DNA from: an uncultured Anaerostipes sp.
Lineage (GTDB): Bacteria > Bacillota > Clostridia > Lachnospirales > Lachnospiraceae
NCBI GenBank assembly: GCA_900756035.1
Contig: CAAEIR010000359.1
Span: forward strand, 1-7,690
Direction: 5' to 3'
Length of the DNA stretch: 7,690 nt
Below are positions 1 to 6,267 of this stretch, piece after piece. The notes beneath the pieces were generated by a model. It searched no databases, was not told the DNA's origin, and worked only from the letters and a program-made list of their open reading frames with translations. Each line of letters starts with the position of its first letter. The stretch's first letter is position 1. A program made the translations under genes and the position numbers.

Positions 1-5
1 CCCTG

Positions 6-34
6 GGGTTGTCACTGGTAGTGCAGGCAAAACC
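6..34 (+). promoter_or_regulatory. Ribonucleic antiterminator (RAT) of the LicT/SacT type
   Basis: This is the RNA site to which a BglG/LicT-family protein binds to block termination. The 29-nt stretch holds the diagnostic parts TTGTCACTG and GCAGGCAAAACC in the right order and spacing, and I count about 24 of 29 matches to the LicT/SacT consensus as I recall it. Its last bases (29-34) are also the base of the 5' arm of the following terminator, so the two structures exclude each other, as antitermination requires. The matching antiterminator gene follows at 292. The operon promoter must lie upstream of the window. Confidence 0.9.
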
Positions 35-91
35 AGATTTTATAAGTGTGAAAAGTGGGTATTTTCATATTTATAAAATTTGGTTTTTTTT
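29..91 (+). terminator. RAT-controlled leader terminator
   Basis: Bases 32-54 pair with 62-84 in a stem of about 23 bp, including a few G-U pairs, around a 7-nt loop. The bases 29-31/85-87 can extend it. A run of eight T follows at 84-91. This is a strong intrinsic terminator. Because its 5' arm starts inside the RAT, folding of the protein-bound RAT prevents it. In the absence of inducing sugar, transcription should stop near 91, before any gene of the operon. Confidence 0.9.
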
Positions 92-156
92 ATCTTATTG
101 GAGGGGATTATCATCTTTATGGGTGGTAAATAAAAGGAAACTTCCGATGAATTCGA

Positions 157-184
157 GAACAAAAAGGACTGGTCCGTTTTGTTC
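157..184 (+). repeat. Leader hairpin A
   Basis: Bases 157-164 pair with 177-184 and 166-168 with 173-175, around a 4-nt loop with one mismatch (165/176). It ends exactly where the next hairpin begins and has no T-run behind it, so it does not look like a terminator. It could stabilise the operon mRNA or space the RAT from the coding region. The function is unknown. Confidence 0.6.
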
Positions 185-221
185 TTACATAAGAATTTTG
201 CTATGCAAAATTCTTATGTAA
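185..221 (+). repeat. 17-bp perfect inverted repeat in the operon leader (hairpin B)
   Basis: Bases 185-201 are the exact reverse complement of 205-221, with a 3-nt TAT loop. The core reads AAGAATTTTGC-TAT-GCAAAATTCTT. The T-run needed for an intrinsic terminator is missing, since CTAATAATAA follows. It abuts hairpin A. Possible roles are an mRNA-processing or stabilising structure, a protein operator, or a copy of a dispersed intergenic palindrome. The sequence alone does not decide. Confidence 0.7.
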
Positions 222-291
222 CTAATAATAATATTGAACGATCATATACTCGAAGAGTATGGATTCCGGTTTTTGTTTGGGAGAGATGATT

Positions 292-1140
292 ATGAAGATT
301 AACAAGGTAATGAATAACAATGTAATCAGCACTTTTGACGATCAGGGACATGAAATTATTGTTGTCGGTACAGGTGTTGGTTTTCAGGGAAAAGAAGGAA
401 AGAATATAGATGAAACGAAGATTCAGAAAATTTTTCGTTTAGAAGATCCAAAGATAACAAATAAGATGAAGGAATTGTTGACAGATCTGCCGATGGAAGA
501 GCTTGACGTATCAACGGAGATTATTTCACATGCAAAAAGAAGTCTTGGAACAGAGTTAAATGAGAATATCTATGTAACATTAACGGACCATATTCATTTT
601 GCCATTCAGCGGTATGAAGATCATATGGTATTTCCGAATCCAATGTTTCGGGAAGTAAGACTTTTTTACCAGAAGGAATTTGAATTAGGGGAATATGCTC
701 TGGGGATGATTAAACAGAGACTCGGAGTTTCACTGCCGTTGGATGAGGCGGTATCTATAGCGTTACATATTGTGAGTGCAGAGTTTGACACGAGAGTGAA
801 AGATACATTAAAAATTACAGACTTTTTAGAAGATGTAATGGAAAAGGTAAAGAAATATTTTAAGATCGAGATTGAGCAGGATTCTCTGAATTATGAGCGG
901 TTTTTAACACATTTAAAGTTTTTATCAAGAAAATTATTTTCAAGTGCTCAGATGGATGATTCCAATGAGTCTGTACGAGAGATGATACAGCAGTTGTGTC
1001 CGGAAGAGTATGCCTGCGCTGAGGACATCGGAGAGTACATAGAGAAGCACTATGGCAAGACAATGACACCGGGAGAGATTGCTTATCTGACGATGCATAT
1101 TGATAGAATCCGTAAAAATAGTGAAAAAAAAGGAGTGTAA
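292..1140 (+). CDS. licT: LicT/BglG-family transcription antiterminator with two PRD domains
   Basis: RNA-binding, PTS-regulated antiterminator of 282 residues. LicT of Bacillus is 277. Residues 1-55 are the CAT RNA-binding domain and open with MKINKVMNNNVIS, close to LicT. PRD1 spans about 65-170 and PRD2 about 172-276. The four phosphorylatable histidines are present at H100 (TDHIHF), H159 (ALHI), H207 (THLKF) and H269 (TMHI), the same positions as in LicT. In this family PTS enzymes phosphorylate these sites, which couples RNA binding to sugar transport and to HPr. I chose ATG 292 because GGGAGA at 279-284 sits 7 nt upstream and it gives the family N terminus. The in-frame ATGs at 259 and 286 would add residues the family lacks. 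It lies behind its own RAT, so it likely controls itself and the PTS genes. The exact inducing sugar is inferred from the neighbours. Confidence 0.93.
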   Translation: MKINKVMNNNVISTFDDQGHEIIVVGTGVGFQGKEGKNIDETKIQKIFRLEDPKITNKMKELLTDLPMEELDVSTEIISHAKRSLGTELNENIYVTLTDHIHFAIQRYEDHMVFPNPMFREVRLFYQKEFELGEYALGMIKQRLGVSLPLDEAVSIALHIVSAEFDTRVKDTLKITDFLEDVMEKVKKYFKIEIEQDSLNYERFLTHLKFLSRKLFSSAQMDDSNESVREMIQQLCPEEYACAEDIGEYIEKHYGKTMTPGEIAYLTMHIDRIRKNSEKKGV

Positions 1141-1142
1141 TA

Positions 1143-1640
1143 ATGTTTGGTTCATTAAAGAAGATGTTTGAGAAAAATGTACAGAAGTTGTCTGTAAAAT
1201 CACCGGAGAATGGAACAACAATTTCGATGTCAGAAGTGAAAGATGAAACTTTTGCACAGGAGCTTTTAGGGCCCGGAATTGCAATAATTCCGGTTGATGG
1301 AAAGGTAATTTCACCAATTGATGGTGTGATTGCAATGGTATTTGACACGAAACATGCAATCTGTATTCAGGGGGATGACGATCTGGAAATGATTGTTCAT
1401 GTCGGACTGGATACCGTGCAGTTAAATGGAAAGTACTATCAGGCATATAAAAAGCAAGGAGATCAGGTAAAAGCAGGAGACGTTCTGTTAGAGTTTGATC
1501 TTTCAGAAATTACGGAGGCCGGATATGACGTCACAACGCCAATCGTAATTACAAATTTAGGAGGTTACAGAATTACAAAATGTTTGACAGGAAAAGAAGT
1601 AAAAGCAGGAGATGAGGTGATGCAGCTTATAAAAAAATAG
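1143..1640 (+). CDS. PTS glucose-family EIIA protein, stand-alone
   Basis: Cytoplasmic phosphocarrier of 165 residues (Crr of E. coli has 169). It takes phosphate from HPr and passes it to the EIIB domain of a membrane permease. The glucose-family EIIA fold is clear: GPGIAIIP near 43-50, VDGKVISPIDG at 51-61, the ancillary histidine H71 (DTKHAI) and the phosphorylated H86 in MIVHVGLDTV, followed by the conserved QLNGKYYQ. AGGAG at 1131-1135 precedes the start by 7 nt, and the gene begins 2 nt after the antiterminator stop, so the two are co-transcribed and probably translationally coupled. The next gene supplies only EIIB and EIIC, so this protein is its natural partner. It may also serve other permeases of the glucose superfamily, as such stand-alone EIIA proteins do in other bacteria. 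Confidence 0.93.
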   Translation: MFGSLKKMFEKNVQKLSVKSPENGTTISMSEVKDETFAQELLGPGIAIIPVDGKVISPIDGVIAMVFDTKHAICIQGDDDLEMIVHVGLDTVQLNGKYYQAYKKQGDQVKAGDVLLEFDLSEITEAGYDVTTPIVITNLGGYRITKCLTGKEVKAGDEVMQLIKK

Positions 1641-1696
1641 CCTTTGGAATTTAAAAAAGAGATGGTAAAAATGGAAAACGAAAGGAGAATGAAATT

Positions 1697-3169
1697 ATGA
1701 TGAAATATTTACAAAAGCTTGGAAAAGCGTTGATGCTGCCGGTAGCATGTCTGCCGATCTGCGGTATCTTAATGGGAATTGGTTATGCACTTTGTCCGGC
1801 GACAATGCAAGGGGGAGACATCAGTGGCATCGGAAATCAAATTGGATTTTTTCTTGTGAAAGCCGGCGGAGCTTTAATTGATAATATGGCATTACTGTTT
1901 GTTATCGGTGTCGGTGTTGGGATGTCGGAAAAACATGACGGAACCGGAGGTCTGGCAGCGTTGGCATCTTGGCTTATGATTACAACATTGTTGTCTACTG
2001 CAGTTGTCACAACGATTATGCCATCTGTTGCAAAAAATCCGGATGCAACACTGGCATTTGATAAGATTGTCAATCCGTTTATCGGTATTCTTGCAGGTAT
2101 TATCGGATCCACCTGCTATAATAAATTTAAAGATACAAAACTTCCTGACTGGCTTTCTTTCTTCAGTGGCAAGAGATGCGTAGCTATTGTATCAGGTGTT
2201 GTATCAATTATTGTGGCGGTTATTTTACTCTTTGTATGGCCAATCGTATTCGGAGGATTGATTACTCTTGGAGAATCTATTGCTAAAATGGGAGCAGTGG
2301 GAGCCGGAATCTACGCATTCTTGAACCGTCTGCTGATTCCTACAGGATTACATCATGCACTGAATAACGTATTCTGGTTTGATACCATTGGACTTGGAGA
2401 TTTAACACATTTCTGGGCAGGTGATACTTCAGCAGATGTATCATGGAGTCTGGGTATGTATATGTCAGGATTCTTCCCGTGTATGATGTTTGGAGTTCCG
2501 GGAGCAGCACTGGCTATGATCCATACAGCAAAAAGTAACAAAAAGAAGGTTGCGATTGGATTGGTAGCTTCCGCGGCAGTTTGCGCATTTGTCTGTGGTG
2601 TTACAGAGCCGTTTGAGTTTGGATTCATGTTCCTTGCTCCTGCTTTATACTTAATTTATGCAATTCTTTACGGAATCTTTGTAGCAGTTGCAACGGTTGT
2701 CGGATTCAGAGCCGGATTTAGTTTTTCTGCCGGGGCAACGGACCTTGTGTTCTCATCCAGTCTGCCGGCTGCACAGAATACATGGATGATCATTCCTCTT
2801 GGTATTGCGGCATTTATTGTATTCTACATCGTATTCCGTGTTGCGATTGTGAAGTTTGACCTAAAGACACCGGGACGTGAGGATGATGATATAGAGGATG
2901 AAGAAAATATTGTTCTTGCCAATAATGACTTTACAGCAATGGCACAGGTGATTTTAGAGGGACTCGGAGGAAGTTCTAATATTAAATCAATCGACAATTG
3001 TATTACACGACTTCGTTTGGAAGTAAAAGATGATTCAAAGGTTGATGATAAGAGAGTAAAATCTTCCGGTGCAGCCGGAATTATTCATCCGGGACAGGGA
3101 AGTGTTCAGGTAATCATTGGTCCGAAAGTACAGTTTGTGGCAGATGAGATGGAGAAACTTTGTAAGTAG
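1697..3169 (+). CDS. nagE: PTS EIIBC permease, N-acetylglucosamine (NagE-like) type
   Basis: Inner-membrane sugar permease of 490 residues that imports and phosphorylates its substrate, with the order EIIC then EIIB. The EIIC part (about 1-385) has around ten hydrophobic segments, the substrate-site motif IPTGLHHALNNVFWFD (214-229) and GVTEPFEFGFMF (301-312). The GLHHALN...WFD form is typical of GlcNAc permeases rather than glucose or maltose ones. An acidic linker (390-404) leads to EIIB (about 408-490), with the phosphocysteine C435 in DNCITRLRL. There is no fused EIIA, unlike E. coli NagE, which matches the separate EIIA gene upstream. AAGGAG ends 9 nt before the ATG, and ATG 1700 is an equally plausible start one codon later. 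Substrate specificity is inferred from this motif and the nearby nagA. A related glucose/glucosamine permease remains possible. Confidence 0.88.
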   Translation: MMKYLQKLGKALMLPVACLPICGILMGIGYALCPATMQGGDISGIGNQIGFFLVKAGGALIDNMALLFVIGVGVGMSEKHDGTGGLAALASWLMITTLLSTAVVTTIMPSVAKNPDATLAFDKIVNPFIGILAGIIGSTCYNKFKDTKLPDWLSFFSGKRCVAIVSGVVSIIVAVILLFVWPIVFGGLITLGESIAKMGAVGAGIYAFLNRLLIPTGLHHALNNVFWFDTIGLGDLTHFWAGDTSADVSWSLGMYMSGFFPCMMFGVPGAALAMIHTAKSNKKKVAIGLVASAAVCAFVCGVTEPFEFGFMFLAPALYLIYAILYGIFVAVATVVGFRAGFSFSAGATDLVFSSSLPAAQNTWMIIPLGIAAFIVFYIVFRVAIVKFDLKTPGREDDDIEDEENIVLANNDFTAMAQVILEGLGGSSNIKSIDNCITRLRLEVKDDSKVDDKRVKSSGAAGIIHPGQGSVQVIIGPKVQFVADEMEKLCK

Positions 3170-3191
3170 TCTGCTTAACTTAAGATTTTTT

Positions 3192-3226
3192 CAGGATACC
3201 CCGAAGAGGTGTGGGGTATCCTGTTT
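3192..3226 (+). terminator. Probable terminator of the PTS operon
   Basis: Bases 3192-3202 (CAGGATACCCC) pair perfectly with 3213-3223 in an 11-bp GC-rich stem with a 10-nt loop. It starts 22 nt after the permease stop. Only three T follow, so it is a weak U-tract terminator. The second hairpin directly behind it may contribute. Confidence 0.6.
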
Positions 3227-3279
3227 GTAAGTGGTCACCAAAGTCCGGATTTGCCCGGGGCCTTGGTGACCGTTTACAA
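3225..3279 (+). repeat. 17-bp imperfect intergenic palindrome with a cre-like arm
   Basis: Bases 3225-3241 pair with 3263-3279 (two G-U pairs), and the centre around 3245-3258 (CCGG against CCGG) can pair further. The right arm, GGTGACCGTTTACA at 3265-3278, fits the catabolite-responsive element consensus TGWAANCGNTNWCA with two mismatches. It lies about 65 nt upstream of the nagA -35 box. It could therefore be a CcpA operator, a second operon-end hairpin, or a dispersed repeat. There is no T-run behind it. Confidence 0.5.
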
Positions 3280-3342
3280 TTTCGTATTGTGTCTTCTGAC
3301 ATTTTCGATGATTGAAAGTAAAATCTAACTGCTCTGAAAGAA

Positions 3343-3371
3343 TTTACAGAAAAAATTCTGAGTGCTACAAT
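3343..3371 (+). promoter_or_regulatory. SigA promoter of nagA
   Basis: TTTACA (3343-3348) and TACAAT (3366-3371) are separated by 17 nt, and the TGC before the -10 box makes it an extended -10. Transcription should start near 3377-3379, giving a leader of about 40 nt. A small dyad (GAATTT at 3340-3345 with AAATTC at 3353-3358, or CAGAA/TTCTG at 3347-3360) overlaps the -35 box and spacer and could hold a repressor. No known operator is recognised there. Confidence 0.75.
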
Positions 3372-3417
3372 AATTTACAGAACAGAAAAACCGTTAGATG
3401 CATAAAGAGGTGCTGCT

Positions 3418-4530
3418 ATGATTATAAAGAATGGAAAAGTTTTTACAAATGAAGGAACTTTTGAGGAAAGAGATCTCTATGTGGAAGGAGAATATTTTCA
3501 AAAAGAAACAAATGATGATAGCATTGTAGACGCAAAGGACTGCTATGTGATTCCCGGGCTGGTTGATGTTCACTTTCACGGATGTGTCGGCTATGATATG
3601 TGTGATGGAACAAAAGAAGCGATTCAGAAGCTGGCAGAATATGAGGCAACAAACGGAATATTGGCCATTTGTCCTGCTACAATGACAATTCCGGAAGCGG
3701 ATCTTTTAAAAATTATGAGTGCAGCGAAAGCATACGAGGGGAAAACGGGAGCGGATCTCGTAGGAATCAATATGGAAGGGCCGTTTATCTCAGCTGCGAA
3801 AAAAGGGGCACAGAAGGAAGATGATATTAAAACTCCGGATCTTGCGATGTATCGGAAACTGCAGGAAGCATCCGGGGGATTGATTAAACTGGTAGATCTT
3901 GCACCAGAGACAGATAAGGCTATGGAATTTATTGATCAGGTAAAAGATGAAGTGCACATTTCCATTGCACACACCACGGCTGATTACGATACTGCTATGA
4001 CAGCAATCCGGCATGGTGCAGACCACGTGACACATCTTTACAATGCAATGCCATCTTTTACCCATCGGGCACCCGGAGTCATTGGTGCTGCAAGAGATGG
4101 AGAATGTTATGTGGAACTGATTTGTGACGGAGTGCATATCCATCCGTCTTGTGTCAGGGCAACGTTTGAAATGTTCGGAGATGATAAAATTGTGTTGATC
4201 AGTGACAGTATGATGGCAACAGGAATGGAAGACGGACAGTATGAGTTGGGTGGACAGCCTGTAACGGTTGTTGGAAACCGGGCAACACTGACGGAGGGCG
4301 GTGCGATTGCCGGATCTGCCACCAACCTGATGGATTGTATGCGCACAGCGGTTAAAGAAATGGGAATTCCGCTTTACAGTGCCGTAAAATGTGCTACAGT
4401 AAATCCGGCAAAATCTATTGGAATCGAGCAGAAATATGGAAGTCTTGAGGAAGGAATGTATGCCAATGCAGTTCTTTTAGATCAGGAATTAAATATTGTG
4501 TCTGTCATCCAAAAGGGACAGGTAAAGTAG
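3418..4530 (+). CDS. nagA: N-acetylglucosamine-6-phosphate deacetylase
   Basis: Cytoplasmic amidohydrolase of 370 residues, normal for the family. It removes acetate from GlcNAc-6-phosphate to give glucosamine-6-phosphate, the first intracellular step after PTS import. Visible motifs in order are the metal-site start PGLVDVHFHG (H52, H54), the NMEGPFI loop with E120, IAHTTADY with H185, VTHLYNAM with H206, the ICDGVH substrate loop (H240), and ISDSMMATG with the catalytic aspartate D263. AGAGG at 3406-3410 is 7 nt before the start. It has its own promoter and terminator, so it can be expressed apart from the PTS operon upstream, but the neighbouring permease supplies its substrate. The usual partner nagB (glucosamine-6-phosphate deaminase) is not next to it and must be encoded elsewhere if the pathway is complete. 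Confidence 0.96.
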   Translation: MIIKNGKVFTNEGTFEERDLYVEGEYFQKETNDDSIVDAKDCYVIPGLVDVHFHGCVGYDMCDGTKEAIQKLAEYEATNGILAICPATMTIPEADLLKIMSAAKAYEGKTGADLVGINMEGPFISAAKKGAQKEDDIKTPDLAMYRKLQEASGGLIKLVDLAPETDKAMEFIDQVKDEVHISIAHTTADYDTAMTAIRHGADHVTHLYNAMPSFTHRAPGVIGAARDGECYVELICDGVHIHPSCVRATFEMFGDDKIVLISDSMMATGMEDGQYELGGQPVTVVGNRATLTEGGAIAGSATNLMDCMRTAVKEMGIPLYSAVKCATVNPAKSIGIEQKYGSLEEGMYANAVLLDQELNIVSVIQKGQVK

Positions 4531-4569
4531 GATTGTAAATTATTTTAGGAAAATTAGAGAGTTCTAAAG

Positions 4570-4619
4570 AAGGGCGAATATGGCTTGTATGAGTTGTGTT
4601 CGTCCTTAGACTATTTTTT
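4570..4619 (+). terminator. nagA terminator
   Basis: Bases 4570-4578 pair with 4599-4607 (9 bp, one G-U) around a partly pairable 20-nt loop. Six T at 4614-4619 follow. It lies 39 nt after the nagA stop and separates nagA from the deacetylase behind it. Confidence 0.8.
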
Positions 4620-4634
4620 ACAGGCTCAGATTCA

Positions 4635-4663
4635 GCATTTCTCAAAGTTTTATTTCATAAAAT
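4635..4663 (+). promoter_or_regulatory. Possible sporulation-type (SigE/SigK-like) promoter of the deacetylase
   Basis: CATAAAAT at 4656-4663 resembles the -10 element CATAnnnT of mother-cell sigma factors, and GCATTT at 4635-4640 sits 15 nt upstream. I see no good SigA pair between 4620 and 4680. Related deacetylases in spore formers are often sporulation genes. This is only suggestive. Confidence 0.25.
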
Positions 4664-4688
4664 GTAAGAAAAAACAGGAGACGACTTT

Positions 4689-5246
4689 ATGAAAAGAGCA
4701 CTGAAGTTAGTTTCAATATTTCTTATAATAATTTTGACGGGAGTGTGTATTGGTGGGATATTTCGAGAGGCGAAAGACTTTGTCAGACAGAATATTTATG
4801 TATGGACAGAAAAAGATCCGGATAAACTTCCAATCTACTGTGTAGATACAAAGGAAAAGGTAATAAGTATGACCTTTGATGTGGCTTGGGGAAATGAAGA
4901 TATGGAAGAAATTTTGCGGATTCTAAAAAAAGAAAAAGTGAAAGCTACTTTTTTCTTTTCGGGGGAATGGATCAGTAAATATTCAGAAGATGTAAAAAAA
5001 ATTTATAAAGAAGGTCACGATGTGGGAAATCACGGAGATCATCATAAGTACATGACAAAGTTATCAAAAGAAGAGCAAAGAGCAGAAATACGGGGAGCAG
5101 GAGATAAGGCAAAAAGTGTTCTTAATATGTCGATAGATTTGTTTCGGCCGCCATATGGTGATTATAATGAAGAGGTTATTAAGACCGCTGAAGAAATGGG
5201 ATATTATAGTGTGCAATGGAGCATAGATACGGACCAAACAAATTAA
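4689..5246 (+). CDS. Membrane-anchored polysaccharide deacetylase (NodB domain), C-terminally truncated
   Basis: Extracellular carbohydrate-esterase-4 type deacetylase, expected to remove acetyl groups from peptidoglycan or another N-acetylated glycan. Residues 7-25 form a hydrophobic signal or anchor segment. The NodB domain starts near 58 with motif 1 TFDVAWG (D64), then motif 2 GNHGDHH (H115 and H119 as metal ligands) and motif 3 RPPYGDYN (153-160). The protein ends at 185 with QWSIDTDQTN. Family members normally continue about 70-80 residues, through a D-W motif and the LMH-type motif 5 with the last catalytic histidine. No continuation appears in any frame downstream, so it is truncated rather than frameshifted and is probably inactive. 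AGGAG at 4676-4680 precedes the start by 8 nt. The break lies next to the partition module, suggesting disruption by insertion or deletion. Confidence 0.8.
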   Translation: MKRALKLVSIFLIIILTGVCIGGIFREAKDFVRQNIYVWTEKDPDKLPIYCVDTKEKVISMTFDVAWGNEDMEEILRILKKEKVKATFFFSGEWISKYSEDVKKIYKEGHDVGNHGDHHKYMTKLSKEEQRAEIRGAGDKAKSVLNMSIDLFRPPYGDYNEEVIKTAEEMGYYSVQWSIDTDQTN

Positions 5247-5300
5247 AATAACGCATTTATGCGGTGTATAAAGAACGAGAACGATTATAGCAGTAAAAAT

Positions 5301-5327
5301 GAGACGCTTTAAGGAGCGTCTTTTTTT
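5301..5327 (+). terminator. Strong terminator between the deacetylase fragment and the par module
   Basis: Bases 5302-5308 pair with 5315-5321 (AGACGCT/AGCGTCT) around a short loop, directly followed by T through 5327. It isolates the parA region from upstream transcription. It may have come with the inserted segment, since it does not belong to an intact deacetylase gene. Confidence 0.85.
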
Positions 5328-5383
5328 ATGCAAAAAATCAGGCTGTGCTACCGGCCTTATACGGGCTACCCCTTATTTAGCTT

Positions 5384-5437
5384 AGAGGGTCAATTGGTTT
5401 TTTCATCAATCATCATTATTTTTTAGATTGACCCTCT
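5384..5437. repeat. 11-bp inverted repeat upstream of parA, candidate centromere or operator
   Basis: AGAGGGTCAAT at 5384-5394 is the exact reverse complement of 5427-5437, separated by a 32-nt AT-rich spacer that contains TCATCAATCATCATT. The right arm includes TTGACC, a likely parA -35 box. Partition genes are often autoregulated and have their centromere next to them, which makes this the best candidate site here. The chromosomal parS consensus (TGTTTCACGTGAAACA) is not present. Confidence 0.6.
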
Positions 5438-5457
5438 CATATAAAGAGAACTAAGAA
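5428..5457 (+). promoter_or_regulatory. Possible parA promoter
   Basis: TTGACC (5428-5433) is followed after 18 nt by TAAGAA (5452-5457). The -35 box is good and the -10 box poor. The -35 lies inside the right arm of the 11-bp inverted repeat, so a protein bound there would occlude the polymerase. Confidence 0.4.
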
Positions 5458-5490
5458 CATCATAAAATAAAGAGAAAAGGAGACATTGAA

Positions 5491-6267
5491 ATGAGAGAAA
5501 AGGTAATTGCAATCGTAAATCAAAAGGGTGGAGTGGCAAAGACAACAACAACCCTAAATTTGGGTTCTGAATTAGCCAAGGCAGGAAAAAAGGTTTTGTT
5601 AGTCGATTTTGATCCACAGGCAAGTTTGTCCGTTGCGCTTGGAATTCGTAATGAAGAGATTCAGACCATTGCAGATCTTATGCAATTGGAAATTCAAGAC
5701 GAGCCATTGCTGGAAAAACAGGACGTGATTATTCAGATCCATGATATGGATTTGATTCCGGCCAACATTGTTCTGTCAACCGCCGAAATTTTCTTAGTAA
5801 ATGCAACCTGCAGAGAACAAATATTAAAAACCGTATTGGCAGAGTATAAGAAAGAGTATGATTATATTTTGATTGATTGCGGACCTTCTTTGGGAATGTT
5901 AACAATTAATGCTTTAACGGCGGCAGATAGCGTTATCATACCGGTCGATGGAGAGTTTTTAAGTGCCAAAGGTTTGGAATTACTGCTACAATCTGTGGCG
6001 ATGATTAAACGGAAGTTAAACCCGGCGTTAAAAATCGAAGGAATTCTATTAACAAAAATTGATACTCGAACAAAATTACCTCAGGAGATTATTGAGATGA
6101 TTTATGATGCATATGGAAAATTAAATATTTTTCAAAATGCAATTCCTTTAAGAGTGGCCGTTGGAAAAAGTATTCGAGAGCATAAGCCAATTGCAGCATT
6201 TGAAAAAAATTCAGATGCGACAAAAGCTTATGTAAAGTTAGCGCAGGAGGTATTAGAGAATGAATAA
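5491..6267 (+). CDS. parA: ParA/Soj-type partition ATPase
   Basis: Cytoplasmic Walker-type ATPase of 258 residues that binds DNA non-specifically in its ATP form and moves a ParB-DNA complex. The deviant Walker A is NQKGGVAKTTTT (10-21), with signature lysine K12 and K17. Walker A' is LLVDFDPQ (36-43, D39 and D41), and Walker B is ILIDCGPSLG (126-135). The usual KGGVGK has alanine instead of the second glycine (A16). It has no N-terminal helix-turn-helix, so it is the short Soj/type-Ib-like form and probably does not bind the operator itself. AAGGAG at 5477-5482 is 8 nt before the ATG. Its stop overlaps the start of parB, so the two are translationally coupled. The type resembles ParA of clostridial conjugative elements and plasmids more than the chromosomal Soj next to rnpA/gidB genes. 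Confidence 0.92.
   Translation: MREKVIAIVNQKGGVAKTTTTLNLGSELAKAGKKVLLVDFDPQASLSVALGIRNEEIQTIADLMQLEIQDEPLLEKQDVIIQIHDMDLIPANIVLSTAEIFLVNATCREQILKTVLAEYKKEYDYILIDCGPSLGMLTINALTAADSVIIPVDGEFLSAKGLELLLQSVAMIKRKLNPALKIEGILLTKIDTRTKLPQEIIEMIYDAYGKLNIFQNAIPLRVAVGKSIREHKPIAAFEKNSDATKAYVKLAQEVLENE

Noticed and set aside
100..133. GGAGGGG like a ribosome binding site before ATG 119
   Set aside because: The frame is only four codons (MGGK) and the spacing is long, so it is not a supported gene.
9..221. 70-codon open frame at the left end
   Set aside because: It runs through the RAT, the terminator and both leader hairpins, has no ribosome binding site and has low-complexity composition. It is chance.
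234..263. TTGAAC followed by TATGGA as an internal promoter before the antiterminator
   Set aside because: The -10 box matches only three of six bases. The RAT-terminator already implies transcription from upstream.
259..291. Start of the antiterminator at ATG 259
   Set aside because: That ATG lies within a small dyad without a ribosome binding site and would add 11 residues absent from LicT. ATG 292 fits both.
860..1446. Two long minus-strand open frames opposite the antiterminator and EIIA genes
   Set aside because: They are shadows of strongly identified + strand genes, and their proteins show no recognisable domain.
1662..1700. 12-codon upstream ORF whose stop overlaps the nagE start
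   Set aside because: It has no clear ribosome binding site and no regulatory codon pattern, so it is probably incidental, although coupling cannot be excluded.
3394..3652. Minus-strand open frames across the nagA start
   Set aside because: They are shadows of nagA without start signals.
5247..5490. Hidden continuation of the deacetylase or an RNA gene in the gap before parA
   Set aside because: No frame resembles the missing NodB C terminus, and the GC-richer patch near 5341-5374 does not fold as a tRNA. Only the terminator, inverted repeat and promoter are supported.
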